Assembly: GCA_964582545.1 (NCBI GenBank)
Contig: CAZOSB010000004.1
Location: 48,775 to 112,774, forward strand
Reading direction: 5' to 3'
Length of the DNA: 64,000 nucleotides
Source of the DNA: JAVVUJ01 sp964582545
GTDB taxonomy: Bacteria; Bacillota; Clostridia; Peptostreptococcales; Anaerovoracaceae
The notes below the pieces were generated by a model. The model was not told the DNA's origin. It searched no databases and saw only the letters and a program-made list of their open reading frames with translations. Positions 53,772 through 62,650 of this stretch are shown in pieces; positions within the stretch are counted from its first letter, which is position 1, and each line of letters starts with the position of its first letter. Made by a program: the position numbers and the translations under genes.

Positions 53772-55823
53772 ATGAGTTCAAAAAAGCCAAAAGCTAATTT
53801 TCAGCAGGATGCTGCGGATAAAGGGAAACCCAAAATATTTGCCAGTGATGATGGATATCTGTGGTCTATGAGCAGGGCACCTAGAATCGACGAAAGCATA
53901 CATTGGTTTCAAATGTTGCCGGCTACCTTTTTCACTGCCTTTGTCATCATAATTACACGGATGTGTAACTATACTCGCCCCATGTCACAGTTTTTTTGGT
54001 CTGGAGGAAAGAATGAATTAATCGACTTCTTTAGTTTCTACAAAATGCTAGCCATATGTGCCTGCGGAGCCTTGGTTTTGATTTTATTGTTATATAGAAT
54101 CTTTTGCCAAGAATTATATATTAAAAAAAGCTTTGCATATATTCCGATTTTAATCTATATATCCTTGGTAACCTTATCTTATGTCTTATGCGAATATAAA
54201 TATTTTGCATTATTAGGTTACAATGAGCGATTTGAAGGCATGATCCCAACCTTATGTTATATGGTCCTGCTGTTTTATATTATTAATTCTGTAAATACGG
54301 AAAAAAACGTGAAGTGGATTATTTATCCTTTGACATTCACCAGCATCCTACTAGGTTTACTAGGGCTTTCTCAGGCTTTGGATAAAGACTTCTTCAGAAC
54401 GACTCTGGGTCAAAAGTTTTTAGTTCCAAACGTAAAGAATACAGAAGGTAATTATTTGTGGGACTTAATCGATCAGGCAGCTGAAAAGGGTAAATATTTC
54501 CTGGAATTTACTTTTCAGGATCGTCAGATTTATCAGACTGTCTACAATATTAACTATGTTTCTTTCTATTTAACCCTATTAATTCCTCTGTTTGGCATGA
54601 TATTTATACGCTCCTTTATGAAGGGCAAGGAGGAAGCTCTTTGGAAAAAGCTATTTTGGGTGGCAATCTTCACCTTAACCTCTTTCAACATCATAGGCTC
54701 TGCATCCAGCGGAGGGTATCTGGGTTTGCTTACTATTATAACCTTAGGAATCGTCGTTCTCAATCGAAGGATTTTAGAATGGTGGAAGCCTGTAGTCATC
54801 TTACTTTTATGCTTCGTATTGATGGCTGTGGCCAATGTCGATCAGCTGTCTAAAGAAATTGAAGCCGCCAAAGGGTTTTTCGTGAGGAATACTACGGCTT
54901 CCATTCCGGGAAGTGGCAATAATTCAAACTTCGAGGAGAATAGCTCTAGCTCAGCCCTACAGGATGATGGTTCTCCTAGTGATATATCCCTTTCAAAACA
55001 AAAGACATATATCGATTATATAGATACAATGGGCTCTGAAATTCGCATCAGTGTCAATGGGAATAAAGTGACGGTTCACACGGATTATGAGGATCCGGCA
55101 ACGGTTATGATCAGTGACAGCGATCAGAAAAACGTGCCCTTAATGGCGCTACCCGCCGAAGAGGGTTACCTTCATAGATTTGATGATCCGCGCTTCTCCA
55201 TGATGACAATCCGGCCAGCCGTAGATGATCAGAATAATCACTTTCAGCTGATTTATATCGACGACAGTGAGTGGCCCTTTATCCTTACCCCAGAGGGTGT
55301 TTTGTATGTGAATCAACTAGGGGCTTTAGTGGATTTAAACCCAATAGAACATATAGGATTTAAAAACAATCCAGGTTTTGGGAGTGGGCGTGGTTATATT
55401 TGGAGTACTGCATTTCCTATGATAAAAGACACAATTCTAGTAGGTCGTGGTCCGGATACCTTCTGCTTGTATTTTCCTCATAACGACTACGTTGGCAAAT
55501 ATAATGCGGATTGGAACTTAAATTTAATCGTTGATAAACCTCATATGATGTATCTGGGAATTGCAATTAATACAGGACTTGTCTCCCTGCTGGCACTTCT
55601 TTTCCTCTGGGGGGCATATATCGTCCAAAGCATTGGAATCTATGCAAAGAGAGATTTCCAAAGAGACTTTAATACCTTTGTAGGCATGGGCATATTTCTT
55701 GGGGTAACGGGGTTCTTGGCAGCAGGATTAGTCAATGATAGCACTGTTTCTGTAATGCCTATGTTCTATGGATTGCTTGGAACGGGAATTGCAATTAATA
55801 TCATGTTAAAAAGGCAAGCATAG
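53772..55823 (+). CDS. O-antigen-ligase-like membrane protein with a large extracellular insert, 683 residues
   Basis: Wzy/WaaL-type polymerase or ligase that handles undecaprenyl-linked glycans at the outer face of the membrane. About ten hydrophobic segments lie at residues 45-355 and three at 585-680; between them an extracellular region of about 230 residues (355-585) replaces the usual loop. The loop end shows VGRGPDTF and PHNDYVGKY followed by DKPHMMYLGIAINTGL, which matches the G-x-G-x(n)-H-N-x-Y motif of this superfamily. The insert is rich in Asp, Ser and beta strands. It belongs with the pgl-type genes as polymerase or ligase for their glycan. Confidence 0.8.
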   Translation: MSSKKPKANFQQDAADKGKPKIFASDDGYLWSMSRAPRIDESIHWFQMLPATFFTAFVIIITRMCNYTRPMSQFFWSGGKNELIDFFSFYKMLAICACGALVLILLLYRIFCQELYIKKSFAYIPILIYISLVTLSYVLCEYKYFALLGYNERFEGMIPTLCYMVLLFYIINSVNTEKNVKWIIYPLTFTSILLGLLGLSQALDKDFFRTTLGQKFLVPNVKNTEGNYLWDLIDQAAEKGKYFLEFTFQDRQIYQTVYNINYVSFYLTLLIPLFGMIFIRSFMKGKEEALWKKLFWVAIFTLTSFNIIGSASSGGYLGLLTIITLGIVVLNRRILEWWKPVVILLLCFVLMAVANVDQLSKEIEAAKGFFVRNTTASIPGSGNNSNFEENSSSSALQDDGSPSDISLSKQKTYIDYIDTMGSEIRISVNGNKVTVHTDYEDPATVMISDSDQKNVPLMALPAEEGYLHRFDDPRFSMMTIRPAVDDQNNHFQLIYIDDSEWPFILTPEGVLYVNQLGALVDLNPIEHIGFKNNPGFGSGRGYIWSTAFPMIKDTILVGRGPDTFCLYFPHNDYVGKYNADWNLNLIVDKPHMMYLGIAINTGLVSLLALLFLWGAYIVQSIGIYAKRDFQRDFNTFVGMGIFLGVTGFLAAGLVNDSTVSVMPMFYGLLGTGIAINIMLKRQA

Positions 55824-55857
55824 AAACGTGGAAATGACAGAATAAAAGGTTTCTATT

Positions 55858-55887
55858 TCTATATGCCGCCCCGAAGGGTCGAGTCTC
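55858..55887. repeat. Fragment D of the dispersed repeat family
   Basis: Twenty-two of 28 bases match the left part of copy C (26658-26685), with CGCC and GGG forming a small hairpin. It lies between the ligase gene stop and its terminator. The copy lacks the right half. Confidence 0.45.
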
Positions 55888-55946
55888 TAAAAGCAGAATT
55901 GCATTATATTTCTATAGCAATAGTAATCGCATAAGCAATAGCAATT

Positions 55947-55980
55947 AAAAAAACAAGCTTACAATTTAAGCTTGTTTTTT
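55947..55980. terminator. Bidirectional terminator between the ligase gene and the aminotransferase gene
   Basis: AAAAAAACAAGCTTA (55947-55961) pairs with TAAGCTTGTTTTTT (55967-55980), a 5-base loop between. It can serve both convergent genes. 55981-56118 has no gene. Confidence 0.8.
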
Positions 55981-56118
55981 ATTATTACAGCTAAGGTTAC
56001 TATGGTTTGTCGCTAAGACTAATGTGCATGAAAGTTGAATTCAAATAGTAATACAGTTTAATAAAAAATAGTCAAACTTGTTTAATGGAGTTTGATTCAA
56101 ATAGATATAAATATATCA

Positions 56119-57351
56119 TTATAACAGACTCCCCTCTGAATTTAACTGAATTAGTCCACAAATGTACTCTATGTCGTCCTTTGTTAGGTCAGTGGAGCAA
56201 GGGACGTTTAAGATATGTGCTTCATAGTGGGGGGCCTTCTCTATTTGGTAAGTCTGATACTTTTTATAGGGTTCCAAAGTGTGGATAAGTTTCCAAATTG
56301 GGCGGCATTGAATGCCCAGTTGAATAAGCTTTTCCATCAGAATGTCTCGGTTAAATCCCTCAATCAGCAGGGAGTAAAACCAATGATTAGCCCTTATTTC
56401 ATCGTTAAATTCCAATAAACGAATTGATTGTGGTTGCTCAGTTTGGTTCTCTTTCAGGAAGTATTTGTAATGATTATAATTGTTCATCTTTGTCTCAATA
56501 AACTTTTCCAGTTGATCGATTTGGCTAACACCTAAAGCAGCCTGCAGATTGAGCATCCTATAATTATATCCTAACTCATCGTGAATGAAATACAGGGAAT
56601 CAGTCTTTGCAGTAATGGATAAATGTCGAATCTTGTCTACATAAAACTTATTATTGGATACCACCATTCCTCCCCCACCGGTGGTAATAATCTTATTTGC
56701 ATTAAAGGAATATACTCCAATATGCCCCAAAGTCCCAGCAAACTTACCACCAAAGTCTTTCTTTTCAGGACAATCCATATAATGACTTCCCAAAGCCTCT
56801 GTAGCGTCCTCAATGACCTTTAGACCGTATTTTTTGGCCAGATCCATTAATCTTATCATGTCGCACATATTGCCGAAAATATGGACAGGAATAACCGCTT
56901 TCACTCTTCTGCCCGTTTTTTGGTTTACTATAATAATTTTATCGTCGTCTTGATTGTTAGTTTTGTTGTGAGTTGTTTCAATTTTACATTCGTTTTTTAG
57001 AAAGTTTTCCACCTTAGTCATATCCATGCAAAGGCTATCATCGCAATCCATAAATACAGGCGTGGCTCCCACGTATAGTACAGGAGCCACTGCGGCAACA
57101 AAAGTCAAGGTCGGTACCAATACCTCATCACCTGGTCCCACTTCCAAAGCACGCAAAGCCAAATGTAAACCTGCAGTTCCGCTCTGTGTGGAAACGGCAT
57201 CTTCCATACCTACATATTTTGCCACTTTTTGCTCAAACTCTGTAATAAAGCGCCCACCTGTGGAAACCCATCCTGTTTCGATGCACTCCCTTAGATTCTC
57301 CACTATGTCCATTGCCAAGTTAGGAGTGCTTAGGGGTATTTGTCTATTCAT
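56119..57351 (-). CDS. pglE: DegT/DnrJ/EryC1 family sugar aminotransferase (PglE/LegC type), 410 residues
   Basis: PLP enzyme that aminates UDP-4-keto-6-deoxy-GlcNAc at C4. The PLP-lysine motif GVYSFNANKIITTGGGG is near residue 225, QSGTAGLHLAL near 58 and the Asp loop VIEDATEALGS near 185. The N-terminus IPLSTPNL and the phrase FVAAVAPVLYVGATPVF fit the LegC/PglE branch. The length is slightly above normal because of a hydrophilic insert near residues 125-150 (rich in Asn, Asp and Lys). It ends the minus-strand glycan operon. Confidence 0.85.
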   Translation of the reverse strand: MNRQIPLSTPNLAMDIVENLRECIETGWVSTGGRFITEFEQKVAKYVGMEDAVSTQSGTAGLHLALRALEVGPGDEVLVPTLTFVAAVAPVLYVGATPVFMDCDDSLCMDMTKVENFLKNECKIETTHNKTNNQDDDKIIIVNQKTGRRVKAVIPVHIFGNMCDMIRLMDLAKKYGLKVIEDATEALGSHYMDCPEKKDFGGKFAGTLGHIGVYSFNANKIITTGGGGMVVSNNKFYVDKIRHLSITAKTDSLYFIHDELGYNYRMLNLQAALGVSQIDQLEKFIETKMNNYNHYKYFLKENQTEQPQSIRLLEFNDEIRANHWFYSLLIEGFNRDILMEKLIQLGIQCRPIWKLIHTLEPYKKYQTYQIEKAPHYEAHILNVPCSTDLTKDDIEYICGLIQLNSEGSLL

Positions 57352-57400
57352 GCTTTGTAAATTTTCCTTTCTTGTATTTTAGTTGTGATTCTTTATAAAA

Positions 57401-58045
57401 TTATAAGTTTTGCTTAATTACCTTAGCCGGAATCCCCACCGCTGTGCAATAATCCGGCACATCCTTTACTGCTACTGCACCGGCACCAAGGAAACTATAG
57501 TCTCCAACTTTTATAAGTTGCTTTATACAGGCGCCTGTGCCAATATCGCTACAGGTCCCGACTTCAACAAAGCCTGATACGTGAGCACCTGGTGAAATTG
57601 TGGCGTAATCCTTCAAAATAACGTCATGACCAATGGTGCACCCTAAATTTAAGACTACAAAATTTTCAATTTTTACATTTCCTGAAATCAATGCACCGGG
57701 CAAAATCAAGTTGCCATTTCCAATTTCTATATGTTTGGACATTTCTGCCCGGGGATGAATCAAAGTGGGGAATCCTACTACGTGGTTTTTAATCTTCTGC
57801 ACAACGGTCCTTCTGGTTGCTCCGGCGCCAATTCCCAGAATACAAAATACATTGGAATGTGCCTCTAACCATGAAACACCACCCAAAACCTCATAGGAAT
57901 TTTTCATACTCCCGACCTGCTCCGGGTCTTCATCTAAATACCCCAATAAATTCCACTCCCGCTTATCCTCGTTGATATCTTCTATTAACCACGTTAAATC
58001 CCCAGAAGCAAACCCACCGCTACCGAATATAACTAAATCCTTCAT
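57401..58045 (-). CDS. pglD: Sugar N-acetyltransferase (PglD/NeuD type), 214 residues
   Basis: Acetylates UDP-4-amino-sugar with acetyl-CoA. An N-terminal Rossmann-like part begins LVIFGSGGFASGDLTWLIED, and a left-handed beta-helix of hexapeptide repeats fills the second half (HVSGFVEVGTCSDIGTGACIKQLIKVGDYSFLGAGAV). The catalytic His is in TIGHDVILKDYATIS near 138. It lies 49 bases upstream of pglE and 2 bases after pglC, as in pglFEDC-type clusters. Confidence 0.88.
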   Translation of the reverse strand: MKDLVIFGSGGFASGDLTWLIEDINEDKREWNLLGYLDEDPEQVGSMKNSYEVLGGVSWLEAHSNVFCILGIGAGATRRTVVQKIKNHVVGFPTLIHPRAEMSKHIEIGNGNLILPGALISGNVKIENFVVLNLGCTIGHDVILKDYATISPGAHVSGFVEVGTCSDIGTGACIKQLIKVGDYSFLGAGAVAVKDVPDYCTAVGIPAKVIKQNL

Positions 58046-58047
58046 AT

Positions 58048-58671
58048 TTACAAACCCCCCCTTCCCATAAACTCTGGCATGGTAGCCTCACCATCAGCAC
58101 TGATTCCATCCTTCTTAATCACCTTTATGACCGTCTTCCAAAGAATTTTTAAATCCAAAGTAAAGCTCCAGTGATCTACATACCAAACATCTAGCTCAAA
58201 CTTTTCTTCCCAGCTAATCGCATTTCTTCCGTTAATTTGTGCCCATCCGGTCAGTCCCGGTCTGACCTCATGACGTCTAGCTTGCTCCGTTGAATATCTA
58301 TCCAAGTACCTCACCAACAAGGGTCTGGGTCCTACAAAGCTCATATCTCCCTTTAGAATATTCCAAAATTCTGGCAATTCATCCAAGCTAGTCCTCCTCA
58401 GGAATCTCCCAAAAGACGTCAGGCGAACATTATCTGGTAGGAGTTCCCCGTTCTCATCTCGTTCATCGGTCATAGTCCGAAATTTGTACATAGTAAAAAT
58501 TCGAGAGCCTCGTCCATCTTTTTTGTCCAGCCCCGGACGCTGCTGCTTAAAGATGGCAGGTCTCCCCAGCTTCGTTGAAACCATAAGAAACACCACTGCT
58601 AATATTGGAGATAAAACAATCAACAATAGCAGGGAAAATAATATATCAAAAACTCTTTTTAATCTTTTCAT
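58048..58671 (-). CDS. pglC: Phosphoglycosyltransferase (PglC type), 207 residues
   Basis: Monotopic membrane enzyme that transfers the phospho-sugar (phospho-diacetylbacillosamine) from UDP to undecaprenyl phosphate. It has one re-entrant N-terminal helix (RVFDILFSLLLLIVLSPILA), the catalytic Asp-Glu in RRTSLDELPEFWNIL near residue 110-125, and GPRPLLVRYLD after it. The soluble size identifies the small PglC group rather than the large WbaP type. The start is weak; an ATG at 58671 is used. The 58672-58875 gap has no gene. Confidence 0.92.
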   Translation of the reverse strand: MKRLKRVFDILFSLLLLIVLSPILAVVFLMVSTKLGRPAIFKQQRPGLDKKDGRGSRIFTMYKFRTMTDERDENGELLPDNVRLTSFGRFLRRTSLDELPEFWNILKGDMSFVGPRPLLVRYLDRYSTEQARRHEVRPGLTGWAQINGRNAISWEEKFELDVWYVDHWSFTLDLKILWKTVIKVIKKDGISADGEATMPEFMGRGGL

Positions 58672-58875
58672 CAATTACAATATCCATACTTCTACTTCAG
58701 ATAACTTATCTTCATCTAAGCATTACGCACTAATGGAAGGCACTATGCCTCCCCTCTGTCATTCTCTGCAAAAGCATCCTGCCTATCAACTCACTGCATA
58801 ATCATAAACTCATAAATCATTTATTTTTGATTAACATTTATTATACCTAAACTAAATCAAATTTAAAATACTTTT

Positions 58876-60405
58876 TCATTTAATCAATGTTTTTAAAATT
58901 TTTAAATCTTCAATTTTAAATAACAGCAATAGACCTAAGTAGACCAGTCCAGCCACCAAAACAGTAATACCCAACTGAACCATACGCATATAAAGTATAT
59001 TTGCATTTGGCAATATAACGTAAACGTATGTCAAATAAGATGCACCCACCGCCATTATCGCGGATATTAAGATTTTTACAATTTTAAGCTTTGATGAGAA
59101 CAATTGAATTTCAGGATACTTAAACTTCATGCCAAATATCAGCAACATTGTATTAGCTGCAAAGGCTACGCTAGTGGCCAAAGCTAACCCGTTGTGGGCC
59201 ATAGTTTTCACTAAAACCAAATTGAGGGTCACATTAACGATTACCGCGATGCCTCCATATATCATAGGAAGTTTCATGTCGTGCATGGAATAATAGATTT
59301 TTGTCAAAAAATCATTGGTAGCTAAAAATACCAATCCTATCGAATAAAATCCAAAGGCTCCTGCCGTTAAAGACGTTGCCACAGGATCAAAGGCACCCCT
59401 TTCATACACAATCTGCACAACTTGGTTACTATAGAGCACAGCGCCCATGCTAAAAGGAATGGCAACAATTAGAATTAGAGTGATTCCTTGCTCTACAATC
59501 TGATTAAACCGTGCAAAATCCTTTTGTGCATTTGCTTGCGCAATTTTGGGATAGATAATAGTCGTAAAAATTCCAATAGTTAAGCTTGTAATCAACGTGA
59601 CCAACAACATACCATAATTTAGGGCTGCAATGCTTCCCTCTTGCAGTTGGGATGCCAAGGATTTATCCACAAATGTATTGATTTGCTGTATGCTGCTACC
59701 GATAAAAACAGGTACAGCAAGGGCGGCAATGCTCTTTACCGCATTGTCTAGTTTAAAGGTAAAAGTATATTGAAATTCTTTGATTCTAGCAACGATCATA
59801 ATGATGACAAATCTTAAAGACATTCCGAGAAACATTCCAAAGGCTAAATAATAGTAGCTATACATGGCACTTATGATGATAAAAACAATTGACAAAAGGC
59901 TCAACATGTACCCTGCGATAATTTGAGATAAGAAAATTCCTTTATATTGAAGGTAAGCATCAAATATTCCAGCGGAAGCGCTAAAAAAAGTATATGAAAA
60001 TGTTATTTTTATAAAGAATGACGTCAATTTTGCAGTTTCACCAGAAAATCCTCTGGCTAAAACAGATACAATTTCATCTGAAAATAGGAATCCAATCACA
60101 CACACAACGATTCCTATAATCAATAATAGATTAAGAACTTCGCTGGTAAAGCGGTCCCCCTCTTGCAATCCCTTACTCTCTCTAATCTTAGAATAAATGG
60201 GCATGTAGGCTGTAGAAACCGAGACAAATAGCCCCCCAAATAGAATTGATGGAATCGCTACGGACATCACGTATGCATCTACGACATAAGATGTCCCGAA
60301 AAAGTTTGCCATAACCATCTCTCGGACAAATCCTAATAGTTTACTGAATAAAATTAATACCGCCATAAAAATAGCGGTCTGCGCTGCTGAACGTTTTATT
60401 TTCAA
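58876..60405 (-). CDS. murJ: MurJ/MVIN-family lipid flippase, 509 residues
   Basis: About 14 hydrophobic helices in the MVIN/MurJ arrangement; the N-terminal KLLGFVREMVMANFFGTS is the characteristic MVIN stretch with the Arg and Glu of the central cavity. It could move lipid II, or, given the genes on both sides, the lipid-linked glycan (Wzx role). Length is normal. It follows the glycosyltransferase gene by 92 bases in the same direction. Confidence 0.9.
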   Translation of the reverse strand: MKIKRSAAQTAIFMAVLILFSKLLGFVREMVMANFFGTSYVVDAYVMSVAIPSILFGGLFVSVSTAYMPIYSKIRESKGLQEGDRFTSEVLNLLLIIGIVVCVIGFLFSDEIVSVLARGFSGETAKLTSFFIKITFSYTFFSASAGIFDAYLQYKGIFLSQIIAGYMLSLLSIVFIIISAMYSYYYLAFGMFLGMSLRFVIIMIVARIKEFQYTFTFKLDNAVKSIAALAVPVFIGSSIQQINTFVDKSLASQLQEGSIAALNYGMLLVTLITSLTIGIFTTIIYPKIAQANAQKDFARFNQIVEQGITLILIVAIPFSMGAVLYSNQVVQIVYERGAFDPVATSLTAGAFGFYSIGLVFLATNDFLTKIYYSMHDMKLPMIYGGIAVIVNVTLNLVLVKTMAHNGLALATSVAFAANTMLLIFGMKFKYPEIQLFSSKLKIVKILISAIMAVGASYLTYVYVILPNANILYMRMVQLGITVLVAGLVYLGLLLLFKIEDLKILKTLIK

Positions 60406-60497
60406 AGTCTTTCCTCTTTTTTAAATATTAAAATATTTTAATATCACAAGTGACCGTTTTAATTGCTATTCATCTTTTTCTTCCCTTTATCCAATTT

Positions 60498-61715
60498 TTA
60501 ACTTTCCAAATTCAGAATAACTCGATAAATAGACTCATACGTCTTTTTTCTATCAAATTTCTCCTCAGAAAGCTTTCTGGAGTTTATTCTCATTTCATTT
60601 CGTTTATTCGAATCATCATAAAGATATTTTATAGCTTTTGCAAGGCTTTCTTCATCTTCAGATATATAGTTTAAGCCTATATTCTTTTCTGTAACCATAT
60701 TTTTAAACTCTAAATTATTACTACCATTTAAAATAGGAAGTCCCGCCGCCATATAATCTCCGACTTTCGTAACAATACTTTGAGCAGCATTTTTTTTGAT
60801 AGAATTTACTGCAACATCCGAATTCATCAGATATCCTATCATCATTGGATATGATAAAAAGCCTGTAAAAATAGCTGGAACCTTTAAATCATCGGCAAAA
60901 TTTTGATATTCCTTCTTTAATGGACCATCCCCTAAAATCAATAATTTTAAATTTTTATACATAAATTGCTCTTTAACAATATTCATAGACTTAATTAGAG
61001 TTTTAATATCATAGCTATGGCCTAGTGTACCAATATAAACAATCCAAAATTCATCTTGCTTTTTCGATATTTTATTAACATTTTCACTTGCAAGTTCATC
61101 AAAATATTTTAGTTCTGTACCAATATAAATAGCCTCCGAGTATTTGGCCTTTTCATTAGAGCTTAGTGCCCTATCTACATAAGTCTGAGATACTCCAAAT
61201 ATCACATCTGCGCTAGCATAAACTTTTTCCACTCTATTTTTTAATGGTAAAAATATCAAGTCACTTATAAAAGGATAATCAAAGACCATTTTCATTGCTT
61301 CTGGCCAAATATCCATCACGTCAATAACAAAAGGTATCTTTTCTTTTTTAGCAAATTCTGCAGCTACTATTCCTGTTTCTGGTACTGGTATACCTACATA
61401 GACAATATCAAAAACACCTTTTTTATTACTTAAATACTTCCTCAAACTCTTTGCCAATTGTTTATGACTAATAATTCTTTTTACATCTATATTTTTTTTA
61501 TATCCACATTCATGTAACAGCACAACTTCAAAGGTTTCACTTTTCTTAATATATTCCATTGGTCTATGTGATTTATCGTAATGCCTAAACTGACTGGTAA
61601 CAAGAGTAACATTACAGCCTTTTTGAGATAATTGTTCTGCAATATAGGTGTATCGACTAAATCCCATTTCGCCGTCAAGAAAGCAATATGCAGCTATTAT
61701 TAAAACATTTTTCAT
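60498..61715 (-). CDS. Glycosyltransferase family 4 protein, 405 residues
   Basis: GT-B fold enzyme adding a sugar to the lipid-linked glycan. The N-terminal half has the GT4 acceptor domain (start MKNVLIIAAYCFLDGEMGFSR-like stretch), the second half the nucleotide-sugar domain with FWIVYIGTLGHSYDIKTLI near 225 and the E-x7-E motif region around GDYMAAGLPILNGSNNLEF near 325. Sugar specificity is not deducible; UDP-xylose made by the neighbouring genes is a candidate donor. Gap to UXS is 2 bases. Confidence 0.85.
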   Translation of the reverse strand: MKNVLIIAAYCFLDGEMGFSRYTYIAEQLSQKGCNVTLVTSQFRHYDKSHRPMEYIKKSETFEVVLLHECGYKKNIDVKRIISHKQLAKSLRKYLSNKKGVFDIVYVGIPVPETGIVAAEFAKKEKIPFVIDVMDIWPEAMKMVFDYPFISDLIFLPLKNRVEKVYASADVIFGVSQTYVDRALSSNEKAKYSEAIYIGTELKYFDELASENVNKISKKQDEFWIVYIGTLGHSYDIKTLIKSMNIVKEQFMYKNLKLLILGDGPLKKEYQNFADDLKVPAIFTGFLSYPMMIGYLMNSDVAVNSIKKNAAQSIVTKVGDYMAAGLPILNGSNNLEFKNMVTEKNIGLNYISEDEESLAKAIKYLYDDSNKRNEMRINSRKLSEEKFDRKKTYESIYRVILNLES

Positions 61716-61717
61716 CT

Positions 61718-62650
61718 TTATCCTCTATTTTTAAAATATTCAATGATTTTTTCTAAACCATTATCAATCATAATCCTTGGTTGCCACCCTAGAATTTTTT
61801 TTGCTTTTTCTATATCTGGTTTTCTTTGCCTAGGATCATCCTGTGGTAAGTCTTTAAAAACAAGTTTTGATTTTGATTTTGTCTTTTCAATCACTTTTTC
61901 TGCAAGCTCTAATATCGTAAATTCTGATGGATTCCCAAGATTTATAGGTCCTATTATAGTCTCATCCGAATTCATCATTTTCAAAAATCCATCTATTAAG
62001 TCATCTATAAAGCAAAATGATCTAGTTTGTTTACCATCCCCATAAATGGTGATGTCATGACCTTTTAGTGCTTGTACAATGAAATTGCTAACGACTCTTC
62101 CATCCTCTGGATTCATGTTAGGACCATAGGTATTAAAAATCCGGATTACCTTTATTTTAACATTATATTGCCTATGATAGTCAAAGCATAAAGTCTCCGC
62201 ACATCTTTTGCCTTCGTCATAGCAGCTCCTTATACCTACAGGATTTACATTTCCCCAGTATGCTTCAGTTTGCGGATGAACAGTAGGGTCGCCATATACC
62301 TCACTTGTAGATGCTTGAAAAATCGTTGCATTTGTTGCTCTTGCTAGCTCTAGCACATTTATCATCCCTATGACATTAGTCTTCAAAGTTTTTATGGGGT
62401 CCAACTGATAATGTATGGGAGATGCCGGGCATGCTAGATTATAAATTTGATCTACATCTAGAGATATAGGCTCCGTAATATCATGATATATAAAACGAAA
62501 ATGTAAATTGCTAGTTAATTCCTTTATGTTATCTTTACTTCCAGTAAGTAAGTTGTCTAAGCAAGTAACCTCATTGCCGTCATCGATTAGCCTTTTACAA
62601 AGGTGCGAACCAATAAATCCCGCTCCACCAGTAACCAGTATCCTCCTCAT
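61718..62650 (-). CDS. UDP-glucuronate decarboxylase (UDP-xylose synthase), 310 residues
   Basis: Converts UDP-glucuronate to UDP-xylose. The SDR motif VTGGAGFIGSHL is at residues 6-17, the catalytic Tyr and Lys in SCYDEGKRCAE near 145, and GRVVSNFIVQAL near 190. The YDEGKR phrase is characteristic of UXS. It overlaps the stop of UDP-glucose dehydrogenase by 4 bases, supporting a UDP-Glc to UDP-GlcA to UDP-Xyl pathway. Confidence 0.92.
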   Translation of the reverse strand: MRRILVTGGAGFIGSHLCKRLIDDGNEVTCLDNLLTGSKDNIKELTSNLHFRFIYHDITEPISLDVDQIYNLACPASPIHYQLDPIKTLKTNVIGMINVLELARATNATIFQASTSEVYGDPTVHPQTEAYWGNVNPVGIRSCYDEGKRCAETLCFDYHRQYNVKIKVIRIFNTYGPNMNPEDGRVVSNFIVQALKGHDITIYGDGKQTRSFCFIDDLIDGFLKMMNSDETIIGPINLGNPSEFTILELAEKVIEKTKSKSKLVFKDLPQDDPRQRKPDIEKAKKILGWQPRIMIDNGLEKIIEYFKNRG

